A stretch of 64,000 nucleotides of DNA from assembly GCA_934047225.1 (NCBI GenBank), contig OW204010.1, forward strand, positions 2,880,794-2,944,793, given 5' to 3'. Origin of the DNA: Ypsolopha sequella (taxonomy: Eukaryota > Arthropoda > Insecta > Lepidoptera > Ypsolophidae). The notes under the pieces are model-generated. The model was not told the DNA's origin. It saw only the letters and a list, made by a program, of their open reading frames with translations, and ran no database searches. The position numbers and the translations under genes were made by a program. Within the stretch, counting starts at the first letter, position 1; each line of letters starts with the position of its first letter. Shown here one piece after another: positions 11,487 through 22,142 of the stretch.

Positions 11487-13523
11487 TTGTTATTGTTTGT
11501 GCGATGCATCACGGCGGCGCTAAACAATTCTCTTGTTTTAAATGATGTTAATAATGTCATAACGGAGGAAGAAAGTGCAGTAAAGTGTAATTATGATACA
11601 AAACTACACGAGTTTTATGCAAGTCATGTAAAAACAGACAGCAACGTCAAAAAACCCTGGAATTCGGAACATATTTCAAAGGTTGGTATCGGTTTCTTAA
11701 TACACATATTTAAATCATAATCTTAATATTATACTCGTCTCTGTTAAAATATGAGCTAGGTAGGGAATTAAAATACTTTATTAATTTATTTGACCGATTA
11801 CTAAAGAATCTTTGTTTTCATTTTTAGGTTATACAACAAATAAAGGAAAGTAGGGTGACCATGCAAAAAAAGTCTATGGACTATTATTGGCTTTCAAAAT
11901 ATGATATTATGGAAATTGCGGGTGAGGAGTTTTTAATATTCAAGAAGAAATGCATCGAAGATTCTACTATTCGCATAATTCCGATGGAAAAATATTTTGA
12001 AATACTTACAGAAGTTCATAAATCTATCGGACATGGTGGCCGATTAAAAATGTATCAGCATGTGAAAAATAGATTCTACATTCCAAAAAGGGCAATTGAG
12101 ATATTAGTTGACTTGTGCTCCGTATGTGAAATGAAACGTTCAGTGTCAAGAAAAGGTATTGTAACACAACCGATAATTTCGAAAGATTTCAATGTACGAG
12201 GACAAGTAGATTTAGTGGACCTACAATCTGCTCCAGACGGAGAATATAAATGGCTTATGAATTATCAAGATCATTCGACAAAATTTTTACACCTGAGACC
12301 ACTAAAAACAAAGAGAGCTGCAGATGTAGCAATAGAACTTTTGAAAATATTCTTGGAGTTTGGTGCCCCTTGTATACTTCAAAGTGATAATGGAAGGGAA
12401 TTCACGGCGCATGTTATAGAAGAACTAGTAAAGATGTGGTCGGAGTGCAAAATCATTCATGGTAGTCCAAGGCGTCCTCAAACGCAAGGCAGTGTTGAAA
12501 GATCTAACCAAGATGTAGAAAATATGTTGCGTTGTTGGATGCTAGATAATAAATCTACTAAATGGTCTGTAGGTTGTTATTTTATTCAATACTACAAAAA
12601 CTCCTCTTACCATCGAATAATTGGCAGATCTCCTTACCGAGCGTTATTTGGTTCTGAACTGAAAACGATACTGAAAGGATGCGATATTCCTGACAGTGTT
12701 ATTGCATCTATCCAAACAGAGGAAGACTTGAACAAAATCACTCAGAAAGAGGTTCCTAGAGAAGATAATAGAGAAAATGTTAATGTAACGCTCCAAAAAA
12801 ATAAAACAATTGTTAATGAACCGGTTGCTGATAATTCGGAGTATACCTCATTTATAAAATTTAATAATATTGAAGGGTTGGTTAATACTAAAGTGCCTGG
12901 TAATATTGAAGTGCTGGGTATAGAAAATATAGAAAATATTGAAGTGCTGGGTATAGAAAATATAGAACCATCCTCATCTGATGATCCGATATGTCTTGTC
13001 TGTGGAAAAGAAACAACAGGGGTTCATTCTTGCAGTTCTTGTTCCAAGCCAGTGCATAGTATTTGTGGAGTCTCTTGTGGTGAAGAAGGCTATGGATCTC
13101 AGGTTTTATGTTTCCTTTGCAAAAATGAACAAGCGATTGTTAATGAAAGAGAACAAGCTCACAGAGGTGTCAAGCGTGCTGCGGAAAAAATGGTCGATAA
13201 CACTGCCAAAAAGCTGCCTTTGTTAGATGTAGGTAATTCCGTATTTTTAAATGTACCAAAAATCGACCGTGGCCCTCTTGATACGAAAAATATTGCAGGC
13301 AAAGTAGTTGATTTCAGAAATGGAGTTTACAAGATCGGGACTAGTTCAGGGATCAGTGCGACAAGCTGTAACTTGCCAATCCATATTTGGAGGTCAAGGT
13401 TTTAATAAATGCACATGCAAGCCTGCAAAAAACCAATGCCGTACAAATAGATGTGCATGTTTTAAAAATAAAACGCTTTGTACTTCGAAGTGCCATCAAA
13501 GCTTGTCATGCATCAACAAATGA
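11487..13523 (+). CDS. Ginger2-type DDE transposase, two exons, frameshift before Cys-rich tail
   Basis: Exon 1 is 11487-11681 (65 codons) and exon 2 starts at 11828. The 146 bp intron has GT...AG borders and phase 0. Exon 2 carries an integrase-type HHCC zinc finger (HKSIGHGG...CSVCEMKR), then the DDE core: Asp in VDLVDL, Asp in SDNGREF and Glu in GSVERSN, about 120-200 residues after the start at 11855. A PHD-like zinc-binding block (CLVCGKETTG...CFLCKNEQ) follows. The main frame stops at 13405. A one-base shift continues into a Cys-rich tail (CTCKPAKNQCRTNRCACF...) ending at 13523; such a tail is fused in relatives (KRBA2-like proteins), so this copy probably has an inactivating indel near 13385-13403. 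The direct repeat encoding IENIEVLG (about 12893-12965) is an internal duplication. Confidence 0.7.
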
Positions 13524-14175
13524 GGGCGCAAGAATTTCCTTTTCTATTATTTTATTTGTGATACTTTGTGCCATTTTTAAGCAGTAATAATTTTTACCAA
13601 AGATATTGAATAATTGGGTATTAAAATATTTACTGATTAATAGTTATTATTAGTGACGCTTTATTTACCAATTTTTTATACCTCTGGTTCACGCACCGTA
13701 TTTATAGTTATTAGCTGATTTGTATGGGAAAATGATTATTTTGACGGTCCATTTATTTTTTGTAATATATTGTCGATTCTGAAACCCCCTTATAATTTTA
13801 CTCGTAATTTTTATACCCTGTATTTTGTAAGAAAAGTTCCCAAAATTACTAATTCATTATATTTAAACCCAGATGGTTGTAACATTCAGTAAAATAAGTT
13901 ACTTGAAATACGTCCTAATTCTTTATAAGTTGTTGATTTTGTACTTTAAAGAACAATAAATAAGTTCCTAATAACAAGATTTCGAATTTTTAGTATCAAC
14001 ATTTGTATGGACACCCTACACTAATGATATGGTCAAACGTCGCTGACCAAATCGTTAAACGTTGAACATTTAATGATCTGGTCAGTGACAGTTGACCATT
14101 TCATGAAATGATCGCATTTCATGAAATGGTCGACTATTTCATGAAATGTTCAATTCTATGATCTGGTCACGACAT

Positions 14176-14185
14176 ATGTATATAT

Positions 14186-14263
<78 letters not shown>

Positions 14264-14272
14264 AATAATATT
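14176..14272. repeat. TA microsatellite
   Basis: An almost uninterrupted run of TA dinucleotides with a few G interruptions. It directly abuts the Ginger2 element's right end and the 3' end of a minus-strand LINE. Open frames reading YIYIYI are artefacts of it. Confidence 0.9.
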
Positions 14273-14274
14273 TA

Positions 14275-15960
14275 CAAAAAATAAGATAAAAATACATAAC
14301 AATAGTTAAAATAAATATTGTGCTATCTACAGATACTGATGGAGTTGAAAGGTAGTACTCTTTCACTCTGTTTTTAAAAATACCGAGTGTAGGGCAGTCC
14401 CTGATGTTATGGGGAAGCGAATTCCATAATCTTATGGCCATGACGGTGAAAGACTGGCCGAATGCACACGATTTGTGCACAGGAGTTTTGAAAAGAGAGA
14501 CAGTACGTGCACGAGCCGGCTTGTCCCTAGAAGACAACAAAAGTTCAAATCGTATACGAAGATAAGAAGAGGAGCGAGGATTACTGAGAATGCTGTAAAG
14601 CTGGGTAAGGATATGAAAATGACGACGCTGACGGATAGGGAGCCATTTAAGCTCTTTGCGAAAACAGGATACTTGGTCGAATTTACGTAAGCCATAGATG
14701 AAACGAATAGCCAGATTTTGAAGGCGCTCAAGCTTATTTAGCAACTATTCATTGGCATTAAGAAAACAGACATCGGCATTGTCGATCAAGGGAAGAAGAA
14801 GAGATTATGCAATGGAGATTTTAGTTTTAAAGGGAAGGAAATTCTGGAGGCGCTTCAGAGCATGAAATGCTCCAAACACTCTTTTACTGATCCCATTTAT
14901 GTGAGGAGCCCAAGACAAGCTGCTGTCGAATATAACACCCAGGGTTTTAGCAGTTTTAGCAAACACAATAGGAACCCCATTCATTGTTACAGCTGGTAAA
15001 GTTGAGTTACTCAGTTGCCTTAACATGTATGGACTACCGAGCAGCAAAGCTTGCGATTTGTTTGGATTGACGAGTAGATCGTAAGATTTCGCCCATTTTT
15101 CTATTTTATCAAGATCATCATTCATTTTTCTAATTGCGGACTCTGCTTCATTAACTGGAAAATGGAGATAAAACTGCAAATCATCTACATAGAGATGGTA
15201 GCGAGAACATAAGGTGTCAGTGATTGAGTTAATAAAAACTGAAAACAGGAGAGAAGAGAGATCGCCACCTTGAGGAACGCCAGCAGTGAGTTCACAGCAC
15301 CCTGATGTTGATCACCAGAGCGTATGCACTGCCGCCGACCACGAAGATAGGTATCAAACCATTCTATTACTAGAGGAGATACGTTAAGAGAGCCTAAGAC
15401 CCCTAACAGTACGTCAAAGTTGACACAATTGAACGCACTGCTAAAGTCTACTAATGTTAATACAGTTACTTGTTTGCTGTTGATTGCGAAACGAATATCG
15501 TCCATAACCTTAAGTAAAGCAGTAACTGTACTATGTCCACTACGGAATCCTGACTGATATGGATTCAGTAGGTTATTTTTGGAGAGGTAAGATGTCAGCT
15601 GATCATGAACAAGGGATTCAAGAACTTTGGAAAGGATGGGAAGGATTGAGATAGGCCTATAATGTGAGAAAGAGGTAAGGTTAGATGTTTTGGGTAAAGG
15701 AATGAAGTTAGCTTGTTTCCCGGGAGTGGGAAAGGAGCAGGTTACCATAGAATAGTTCATAATATGGGTGATGGTAGGTAAGAGTTCGTCCAGAATCGTA
15801 AATAACATTTGCGAACATATTTCATCGTCACCTACGGCTTTAGACGATATGGCTAGAATGGCTTCCGTAACGTCACTCGTAGTAGCAGTTATGAAGGAGA
15901 AAGGTGTACAACTAGGTTTCGGCTTATTATTAAGATTAAAGAGAGTTTTAAAAAGAGATT
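14275..15960 (-). pseudogene. 5'-truncated LINE ORF2 (reverse transcriptase), family 1
   Basis: Three minus-strand frames (15808-15185, 15179-14805 and 14744-about 14300) collectively encode the reverse transcriptase and C-terminal part of the same LINE family as 31359-34298. Visible motifs are the RT block YRPISILP, LVDFSSAFNCV, WFDTYLRGR, the catalytic YVDD at about 15190, and the C-terminal WLPIRQRR and LWNSLPHNIRD. Homology extends upstream to about 15960, where an unrelated RT fragment begins. Frameshifts separate the pieces, one just before the YVDD box, so it is dead. The 3' end abuts the TA microsatellite. Confidence 0.8.
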
Positions 15961-16335
15961 TTCTTCCAGGTAGGTCTGCATGGCGTGAACCGCTGCCTCA
16001 GATCCTCCTTTAGAGCCGAAACCAAGCTGTATAGGTTGAAAGTGATCGGTTAATTTAGGGAGGATATATTGGCAGCAGATTTTAGACACCATGCGGCGTA
16101 GTGTGGCTCCCACCGCTATGGGCCGTATGCCACCGTCTTTCTTAATGAGGGCGCAAAGATTGGCTCCATAAAGTATTGACGTAAAATCCTTGTTTATTTT
16201 TCCGGCTAGCATCAGGTTAGCTAGGTCCGTGATGCTGCTCAGAAGTGCTTCACCAGCGACGCCGGTAGACCCACAAAGGAGGTCTTTGTAATGTTGAGGG
16301 CTTAGGCCGTCGACACCGCTGGCTGAACCACATCT
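15960..16335 (-). pseudogene. Reverse transcriptase fragment of an unresolved class
   Basis: The minus strand from 16335 encodes about 125 residues with SGVDGLSPQHYKDLL, then ANLCALIKKDGGIRPIAVG, TLRRMVSKI and IQLGFGSKGGSEAAVHAM. This is the N-terminal half of a reverse transcriptase of a type common in invertebrates, plants and algae, with its characteristic GIRPIAVG block. It is truncated by the LINE at 15960 before the catalytic YxDD. The bases just upstream end in TCTTTCAG, which resembles an intron acceptor. I cannot assign it to a named clade. Confidence 0.6.
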
Positions 16336-16375
16336 GAAAGATATAATTATTAGGATACTACTAAAATTTAATTTA

Positions 16376-16900
16376 ATCACTAAAGTATTCATCAGCTGAG
16401 ACATCATCTTGACTACTTCTACTTGAATTACTATTATCGACTTCTAAAGATTTGAAATTTATCCAAGGTCTCATGCACTCAGCTGCGATTACGGTATCAT
16501 ACACTTTCTTACTTGTCTTAAATTCAGGAAGATTGTTTATTCTATATCTGTCATTACCTAGGCACTTAATAACTTTGTACGGTCCAATAAACTTCGACAA
16601 AAGCTTTGTAATTTAGGTAATTCATTATGGTAATTATTTCTCAAAATTTTTACTAAATCACCCTCATTGTAAATATGTGCAAATTTGTGTGTCGCGTCAT
16701 GTCTTAATTTTTGTTTTTCCTGTGCATAATTTGTTTTTACTTACGGATTCTCTTATAATCTCATGGTTTGAATCGTCTTCATTAGTAATTAAGTCTAACC
16801 TGTTTGAAAGATTATCACGTAACCTAACACCGAACAGAGCCTGTATCGCCGTTTTTTGCGTAGTTACATTTATAGTGTTGTTTATTCCCCATTGTATTCT
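16376..16900 (-). pseudogene. Gypsy element G2, integrase C-terminus (piece 3)
   Basis: Minus-strand translation gives GINNTINVTTQKTAIQALF (end of the integrase core), then YNEGDLVKI and, after a frameshift near 16600, KFIGPYKVIKCLGNDRYRI and the tail ending at a stop at about 16377. This is the standard C-terminal order of gypsy (mdg/mag-like) Pol. The upstream part of the same protein lies at 41169-41373. The two are separated by an insertion with the 9 bp duplication TTGTATTCT (16892-16900 and 41160-41168). No LTR follows downstream. Confidence 0.75.
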
Positions 16901-16980
16901 GCTGTTGTTTTCACTGGAGACTCCTGGGCTTCTGTCCAGGACAGTGCTGAAAAAGGATTAAAGCAAATATCTAAATGGTT
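16901..16980 (+). pseudogene. LINE-B, 5' visible end (piece 1 of 4)
   Basis: The plus strand reads VFTGDSWASVQDSAEKGLK and continues to a Trp-Leu pair. It is the linker after the reverse transcriptase palm of a Jockey/CR1-like ORF2. It starts immediately after the target duplication TTGTATTCT, so LINE-B is 5'-truncated by incomplete reverse transcription. The frame continues at 26649 after removal of the DIRS-like insertion and one ACATAATA. Confidence 0.7.
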
Positions 16981-16988
16981 ACATAATA

Positions 16989-17197
16989 ATATTAATGTTT
17001 TGCATTACAACAAAACATGTATTATGTGATGAATAAAACACACAGCGTTTTAGGTGAAGAATGCAGTTTGTGTAAAGCCTTATGCGAACCAAAAATATGT
17101 GAAAACATACCTGCAACTTAGAGATTTACCGTCTTTATCTGCACCAGCGGGCGCTTCTACTCTGTGAAAGCGCGATGACATCTGTCTGTCCTCATAG
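16989..17197. repeat. DIRS-like element, inverted terminal repeat (3' end, extended)
   Basis: The outer 46 bp (ATATTAATGTTTTGCATTAC...) are unique to this end, and the inner 163 bp match the reverse complement of 26479-26641 almost perfectly. An outer extension on the 3' repeat only is typical of DIRS1-type elements. Confidence 0.7.
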
Positions 17198-17226
17198 TGT
17201 CTTCACCAGCAAGAACCTTGTTGCAA

Positions 17227-17322
17227 CGCTGTGTGTTTTATTCATCACATAATACATGTTTTGTTGTAATGCAAAACATTAATATTATGTTCTTTCTAAA
17301 ACACACAGCGTTTTAGGTGAAG
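17227..17322. repeat. DIRS-like element, internal complementary region
   Basis: Bases 17227-17286 are the reverse complement of 16985-17047, and 17284-17322 are the reverse complement of 26613-26655. The two matches meet at AATATTATGTTC, which is what the element's own ends would read when joined in a circle. In DIRS elements this region templates completion of the ends during replication. Confidence 0.7.
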
Positions 17323-17649
17323 ACGTGTTTGATATCTGCTGGTGACTAATGCAAACGCTATGTGAATTATCTATAAAAATACAAATATAACAAAAATAAT
17401 TGTATTAAGTAATATAAGTAAATGAGATAACTGTTCTATAAGTACTCAAATATATGCTCTCTTATTATTATACTGAGAGATTTATATAAGCAACTTGTAT
17501 CTTTGTTCAAAGATCAAAATTATTTCAAACAGTTTAATTTTTTGAACGAAATAAATAAAGTAGCCTCTCTGGCTCAAAGTTGCACAATGAAATAGAACTC
17601 AAATTGTAAGTACCTAACTAAATATTTCCTAAGCAAACACCGTTGTTTA

Positions 17650-18560
17650 GACATCAGAAAAATTTGAACAAAGTAGATCTGTACTGTGTATCTAATAACT
17701 GTTGTTGTTGATATATGAATAGCTTGGTAATGCAATTTTCTGAAAGTTTCAAAGCACTTCCCGTTTCTTCTGGACAAAATATCTTCAACAGGTCTATTTT
17801 TCAACCATCCAAATACTTTCTGCTGACAGCTTCTATAAAAATCAAAACACGTAAAATAAATTCCCAGGCGGTCACCCATCCAAGTACTGACCACGCCCGA
17901 CGTTGCTTAACTTCGGTGATCGGACGAGAACCGGTGTTTTCAATGTGGTATGGATGTTGGCTAAACGTCACAGTAATAAGGAGACCAATCAAATCATTAT
18001 TCTCTGCTGTTCTGTTCTCCTATGAAGTAATAAGGAATCCAACAAGCCTTATCGGAAAAATTAACTGATTAGGATGCTGATATAATCGCCACCCAATCTG
18101 ACTTTATCCTGTTTAATCTCCTCTCCTAATGCTACCGTTTGAAGTTTGTAGCAGTGCCAAATCATGTATTTTGCAAGCTAAATCCAATTAAAAAATAATA
18201 ATAATACTAACGGCTGTCTTTTTGTATAAGTCAAAAAGAGCGTCCATTTCAGGTGTTGGTGTCAATTAGTCCTAACCGCCTTTGTATCCCACACAGGTAG
18301 GTGGTTTGGTAGCCACTGCAGGTTTATATTAATAATGAATTATTGTTTTATTTTAGGCACTAAGGTCTATAAGAACAAAAATATATAAGTAAGAACATCT
18401 AGTCAACCTATCTTTCAAATACATCTTGCTAAGAATTTGGTCACTTTATCTCCTCTAGAGGCTTGTGGTTTACACCCTCTTTCTCACAACATGTCAGCCA
18501 CTTCTTTATAAATGGATTATATGTGGTTAAAGTTGACTGTTTGCAACTTCTCTTTTCCTT
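17650..18560 (-). pseudogene. Decayed tyrosine-recombinase-like region
   Basis: Near 18520 the minus strand reads YNPFIKKWLTCCEKEGVN, which resembles the N-terminal helical (SAM-like) domain of DIRS recombinases. Near 17740 it reads NGKCFETFRKLHYQAI, similar to the TFxxFY block around the catalytic tyrosine. The sequence between has many stops and contains a 5S rRNA-derived insert (17861-17961). I cannot see the Arg/His catalytic residues. The call relies on position next to RNase H and on the DIRS termini. Confidence 0.45.
17861..17961 (-). pseudogene. 5S rRNA-derived sequence, 3' truncated
   Basis: The minus strand from 17961 follows the first ~100 bases of arthropod 5S rRNA: it starts GCCAACATCCATACCA, carries the Pol III box A (AAGCAACGTCGGG) and box C (GGATGGGTGACCGCCTGGG), then departs from 5S after GGGAA. 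The last ~20 bases of a 120-base 5S are missing and there is no terminator T-run at the right place. It is a 5S pseudogene or a 5S-headed SINE3, inserted in the recombinase-like region. Confidence 0.85.
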
Positions 18561-19044
18561 TGCAGTCCAATGTTCTACTTGATCGGACCACCCCCAAATC
18601 TCCCTGTTAATAGCGACAGGTTGTTGACTTGTGGAGGTTTCCCTGCAGTTCTATTGTTACGGACCTTTCGCACATTCTCTGACTGCTTGTCCACTTGTGG
18701 AGAAGTTTAACCGTTGTCTGATCGATAAGGGCCTTCCGCAGGTTCTTATTGGCCAGGATGGTTCTAGAGCTCTCACTTGTAGGTCCGGTGGCCAAAAACC
18801 TTGGCCCCAGTCTGGATCTATCAGAATGTATATTCCCTACACTAAATTCATGTGTAGTAGAATTCTTGGGGTAAGGTTGGGAGACATAAATTATCCAACC
18901 TTGGTGGTAGTCTCAGTATTGATGCAGTAAATGACAGACCATTAGATTCTAGAACTGCATACTTGGGCACAACTCAGCGAAGAGTTTGACCTATTGTTGA
19001 TACCCCACCCCTGAAATATTGGCTACCTTACTGTGGGCAAGAGG

Positions 19045-19835
19045 TGCCATCTGGGAAGTGTCGACCTTGTGGTCTGGCAATCCTTGAACCTCCCCAAGAG
19101 GTATCATGCTGACAGAGATCCACTCAGCTGTTCAGTCATGTTTAGCAACTTTGTGGGAAAATTTAATATGACAGGTGGTCTGCCAGGCCTTGAACCTCTC
19201 CAAGAGGTATCATGCTGACAGAGATCCGCTCAGCTGTTCAGTCATGTTCAGCAACTTTGTGGGAAAATTTAATATGACAGGTGGTCTGCCAGGCCTTGAA
19301 CCTCTCCAAGAGGTATCATGCTGACAGAGATCCGCTCAGCTGTTCAGTCATGTTCAGCAACTTTGTGGGAAAATTTAATATGACAGGTGGTCTGCCAGGC
19401 CTTGAAGCATGCTGACAGAGATTCGCTCAGCTGTTCTATCATGTTCTAAGCAAATTTAACTTGACAGGTCGTCTGCTTGTCTTTAAACCTCTCCGAGAGG
19501 CAGCATCATGCCTACGTAGCTCCGCTCAGCTATTCGGTCATATTCAACAACTTGGTGGCCACATTTAACAAGGGCAGGGAGTGAGTTCCTTCCTCATCTC
19601 TGATATGGTATGCCACGAGGAACCGAATGACGGTCTGTAAGGGAATTGCCACCTACAAGGCAAACATCTCTTTGATATTCTAGAGCCATCTCTTTTGTTC
19701 CCTTGTGGTACGCCACTCCTTGTAGATAACCCTGATAGTAAAGACCAAATCATATGATCCCCTCCACTCGCATCCGCTGCGTGTGTTATCAGGAAGTCTG
19801 TGACTTTTCCCTATGCAAAGGAGGTAAATTATACT
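19045..19835 (-). pseudogene. Decayed DIRS-type RNase H region with tandem amplification
   Basis: Across frames the minus strand gives THAADASGG, then AYHIRDEEGTHSLPLLNV, ATKLLNMTEQL and LSA-YLLERFK followed by LADHLS. This parallels the DIRS RNase H block with its AYIRNEGGT, LLNL, TEQL, LSAYYLPGRFN and LADxLS steps. The last part is repeated in tandem (19082-19580). Frameshifts and stops make it non-functional. Confidence 0.55.
19082..19580. repeat. 106 bp tandem repeat
   Basis: Three nearly identical 106 bp units start at 19082, 19188 and 19294. A fourth (19400) lacks part of the start, and a fifth is diverged. Each contains CTGACAGAGATCC, CAGCTGTTCAGTCATGTT and GACAGGTGGTCTGCCAGG. The unit corresponds to the end of the RNase H-like coding region on the minus strand. 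Confidence 0.9.
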
Positions 19836-20300
19836 TTGGAGCTTGTAATCTGCAGTAGTGCAATCTTCCCTTTTGAATTAGAAAATTTAAAAGAACCGGT
19901 AAACCTTGTTCTTAAGTAGGTTTCCCAAACTAGACATAAATATTCTAGCCTGTGATTTGATACCAGGATTGCCTTTCAGTAATTTATATGCCCGCCTAAG
20001 TTCTCAAGATGGTTATGGTCTCCGCAACCAAGCCTGATAAACCATGACAAAATTGTCCATGTACAATGTACGCCTTGCAAAGGATGCCTAGAGAATAAAG
20101 GATATCTGCAATCCATTTGTTATGTTGCAAAGGATGGTTCGAGAACATAAACTGACAGGCAGGGCAGTTAGATTTAAAATAGATCTTACTTCCCCCTCCG
20201 TTTTCTGTACTAAAAATATATTTTAGACGAAATGAGTGATATGTTTTGAAGTTTTTGTTCTGAAATTCCTCTGAATTCTTTAGGAAGGATAACACAATGG
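19836..20300 (-). pseudogene. Decayed reverse transcriptase region of the DIRS-like element
   Basis: Across minus-strand frames I read IFSTENGGGSK (compare the FxxPKKDGGxR start of DIRS/gypsy RT), LYMDNFVM near 20060 in the position of YxDD, and LVSNHRLEYLCLVWET near 19950, which parallels the conserved LEYLGLxWD. The frames are interrupted, so these are fossil matches. A small hairpin repeat, GTGATGCTGT...ACAGCATCAC, lies just upstream at 20397-20436. Confidence 0.5.
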
Positions 20301-20436
20301 TGGTTTTATTTATTTATTATTATTATTATTTTTTTTTTTAATAAGTTATGGTACTAATATTATTATATTTCTTAGTATATATACATTAACAAACCTGTGA
20401 TGCTGTTTGATCACAAGTGATCCATTACAGCATCAC

Positions 20437-20817
20437 AATAACAAATTTTACAGAAATGTAGCTTATACCCAGTGTAAATTAAAGTGTGGGTTAAACCTAT
20501 CAGATTTACTTTTATAATTGTAGGAATAATTATTATTGTAAGTTCCCTGTAACCTCTTAACACCTATCTTTTGTGTAACAAATAGGCTTTTAAAGATGTA
20601 ATAAAATAGATTTATTTATGCAGTATAGGTCTACATTGCAGTAAATACACTTCTATATACACCCTTACATATTATATGCATAACTGTGTATGCTGAGCCA
20701 TACTACTTGCCCCCTCCCCCCTGTCTGGAAAGAGGAGAGAATCCTTGCTAAACTGGATAAGTATTAAGTGCTCGGTACAACCTCTTTCAAAGTTGTCTTT
20801 AAAACTATATTATTTAT
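20437..20817. other. Unassigned interior of the DIRS-like element
   Basis: Non-coding as far as I can see. It should correspond to the RT 5' part or gag-like region, but no motif survives. Confidence 0.35.
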
Positions 20818-22133
20818 TGTAGCATTGCAAATTTGGTAGTTGCGGTTATCACAAAAAGTTATGCGTCGTTTATTTGCTTGCCGGAAAGTTTCGGGTTTAC
20901 CCTCTTTTATAGACATTAAGTTAATCGCGCGATTGCCGCGATGCCGAGTTGTTCTCGTTCATTTGCCAACCGGAGTTTATGCCGACAGCTCGTGTTGAGT
21001 TATTTTGTTACAATAATGGCGGATTTTGCCAACACGACTTCGTGATAGTTCTAAGATAAATTTTACATAGGCATATGGATTGATTTTGAAAAGGAATTTT
21101 TTTCGTCGGGTGGAGGGAGTTCTGAAATCGTCAGATCATGGGTGTTTGTTTTCAAGATCTTCGTGTTTACAAGATCTTCTTGTTTCCGAGTTTACCAGTT
21201 TTCGTGATTTACCAGCTGGCAGTGGTATGAACGCCGCGTGGTGTACGCAGTAAGCAGTTCCTTTTGTCTGCGTGGACGTGGATCGTTGACCTTGAAGGGG
21301 GCGGCGGACGGCGTGTCATTTCCGTGGAGTTTAATGGAAAAATTCAAGTAGGTGTTGGAATTTTTTTACTTTTATCCACACACAGTTAAGATACCGAGGA
21401 CGGTATGTTTTCAGGACACATAGTTATGTGTCCTATTAGTATCCAAGGTTAAATTCTTCTTCCTGTTTCACCGAATAACCCAAACTGTAAAATTTAATGT
21501 TCTGTAATATTTTTTCTTTCCTGGTAGAACTGAATGGTGTACCAGACAATTTGGTTTAAAGAGTATGTTCGACAAATATTTATTGTTGTAGGATCTACGG
21601 CTCCCCTGAGCTAGATTTTATTTAGGAAATTATTTCCCTTGTTTGTTTACAAGTTTTGTTTCTTTAAAAGTGTTTTTTTTTAATGTAATTTTCACAAGAT
21701 TCCAAGTAATTTAGTCACCAGTGGATAAGGTGGTAACAATTCCACCTAGTTGTCACTTAATTGTTTATTTATGTCTTGGCATTACTAATTCCAATGTAAT
21801 ATTACTACCGGATGTTAAGGCGGTACCTAACACAACTATTTTAAGGTACTTAAGGTCTTAGTAATGTCTTGGCAGGAAATTGCCAAATGAAGGTCTTGGC
21901 CAAACACTTGTAACTAAGATAAATTTTTCCGTTAACACCTTTCCTTAACTTGTGAAAATTTAACCTTTTGTTGTTTTGATAAAATTAAATAAACTTAATT
22001 GTATAGTACCACGAAGTTTTCTTCAGAACCTTTTAACAACTATTAGGTTGCAATAAGGTCACTGTTTAATTTTATCTTGCCAGTAGCACGACTGGTGGAA
22101 AGACCGGGTACCCGCTGGTCGTGTAATCTGACA
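20818..22133 (+). repeat. 5' LTR of the LARD-like element
   Basis: It begins TGTAGCATTGC and ends ATCTGACA. Most of it reappears inverted at 24477-25619 at near identity, and its first 189 bp reappear directly at 24219. Confidence 0.75.
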
Positions 22134-22134
22134 A

Positions 22135-22142
22135 TGGCGCCC
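22135..22142 (+). promoter_or_regulatory. Primer binding site
   Basis: TGGCGCCC one base after the LTR matches the 3' end complement of tRNA-Lys-type primers. It supports the LTR boundary. Confidence 0.55.

Larger units (their letters stand above)
11239..14173 (+). mobile_element. Ginger2-type DNA transposon
   Basis: The ends are perfect inverted repeats for more than 50 bp, starting GTCGTGACCAGATCATAG at 11239 and ending with the complement at 14173, flanked on both sides by ATAT (11235-11238 and 14174-14177). If the termini are TG...CA instead, the element is one base longer each side and the duplication is less clear. The subterminal 200 bp hold many copies of the 16 bp palindrome CCATTTCATGAAATGG and variants, probably transposase binding sites. 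Inside is a two-exon transposase with a gypsy-like integrase core. Ginger elements are cut-and-paste transposons whose transposase is related to LTR-retrotransposon integrase; the TIRs rule out an LTR element. Confidence 0.75.

Noticed and set aside
11855..13405. Gypsy retrotransposon pol based on the integrase core
   Set aside because: No RT, RNase H or LTR is present, and the flanks are long TIRs, so it is a Ginger-type DNA transposon.
16989..17033. Continuation of LINE-B coding sequence directly after 16988
   Set aside because: The frame stays open for some codons by chance, but the matching LINE sequence resumes at 26649, and the same bases recur inverted in the DIRS-like internal region, so they belong to that element.
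19082..19580. CRISPR-like array from regular repeats
   Set aside because: The 106 bp units are head to tail without unique spacers, and the genome is eukaryotic.
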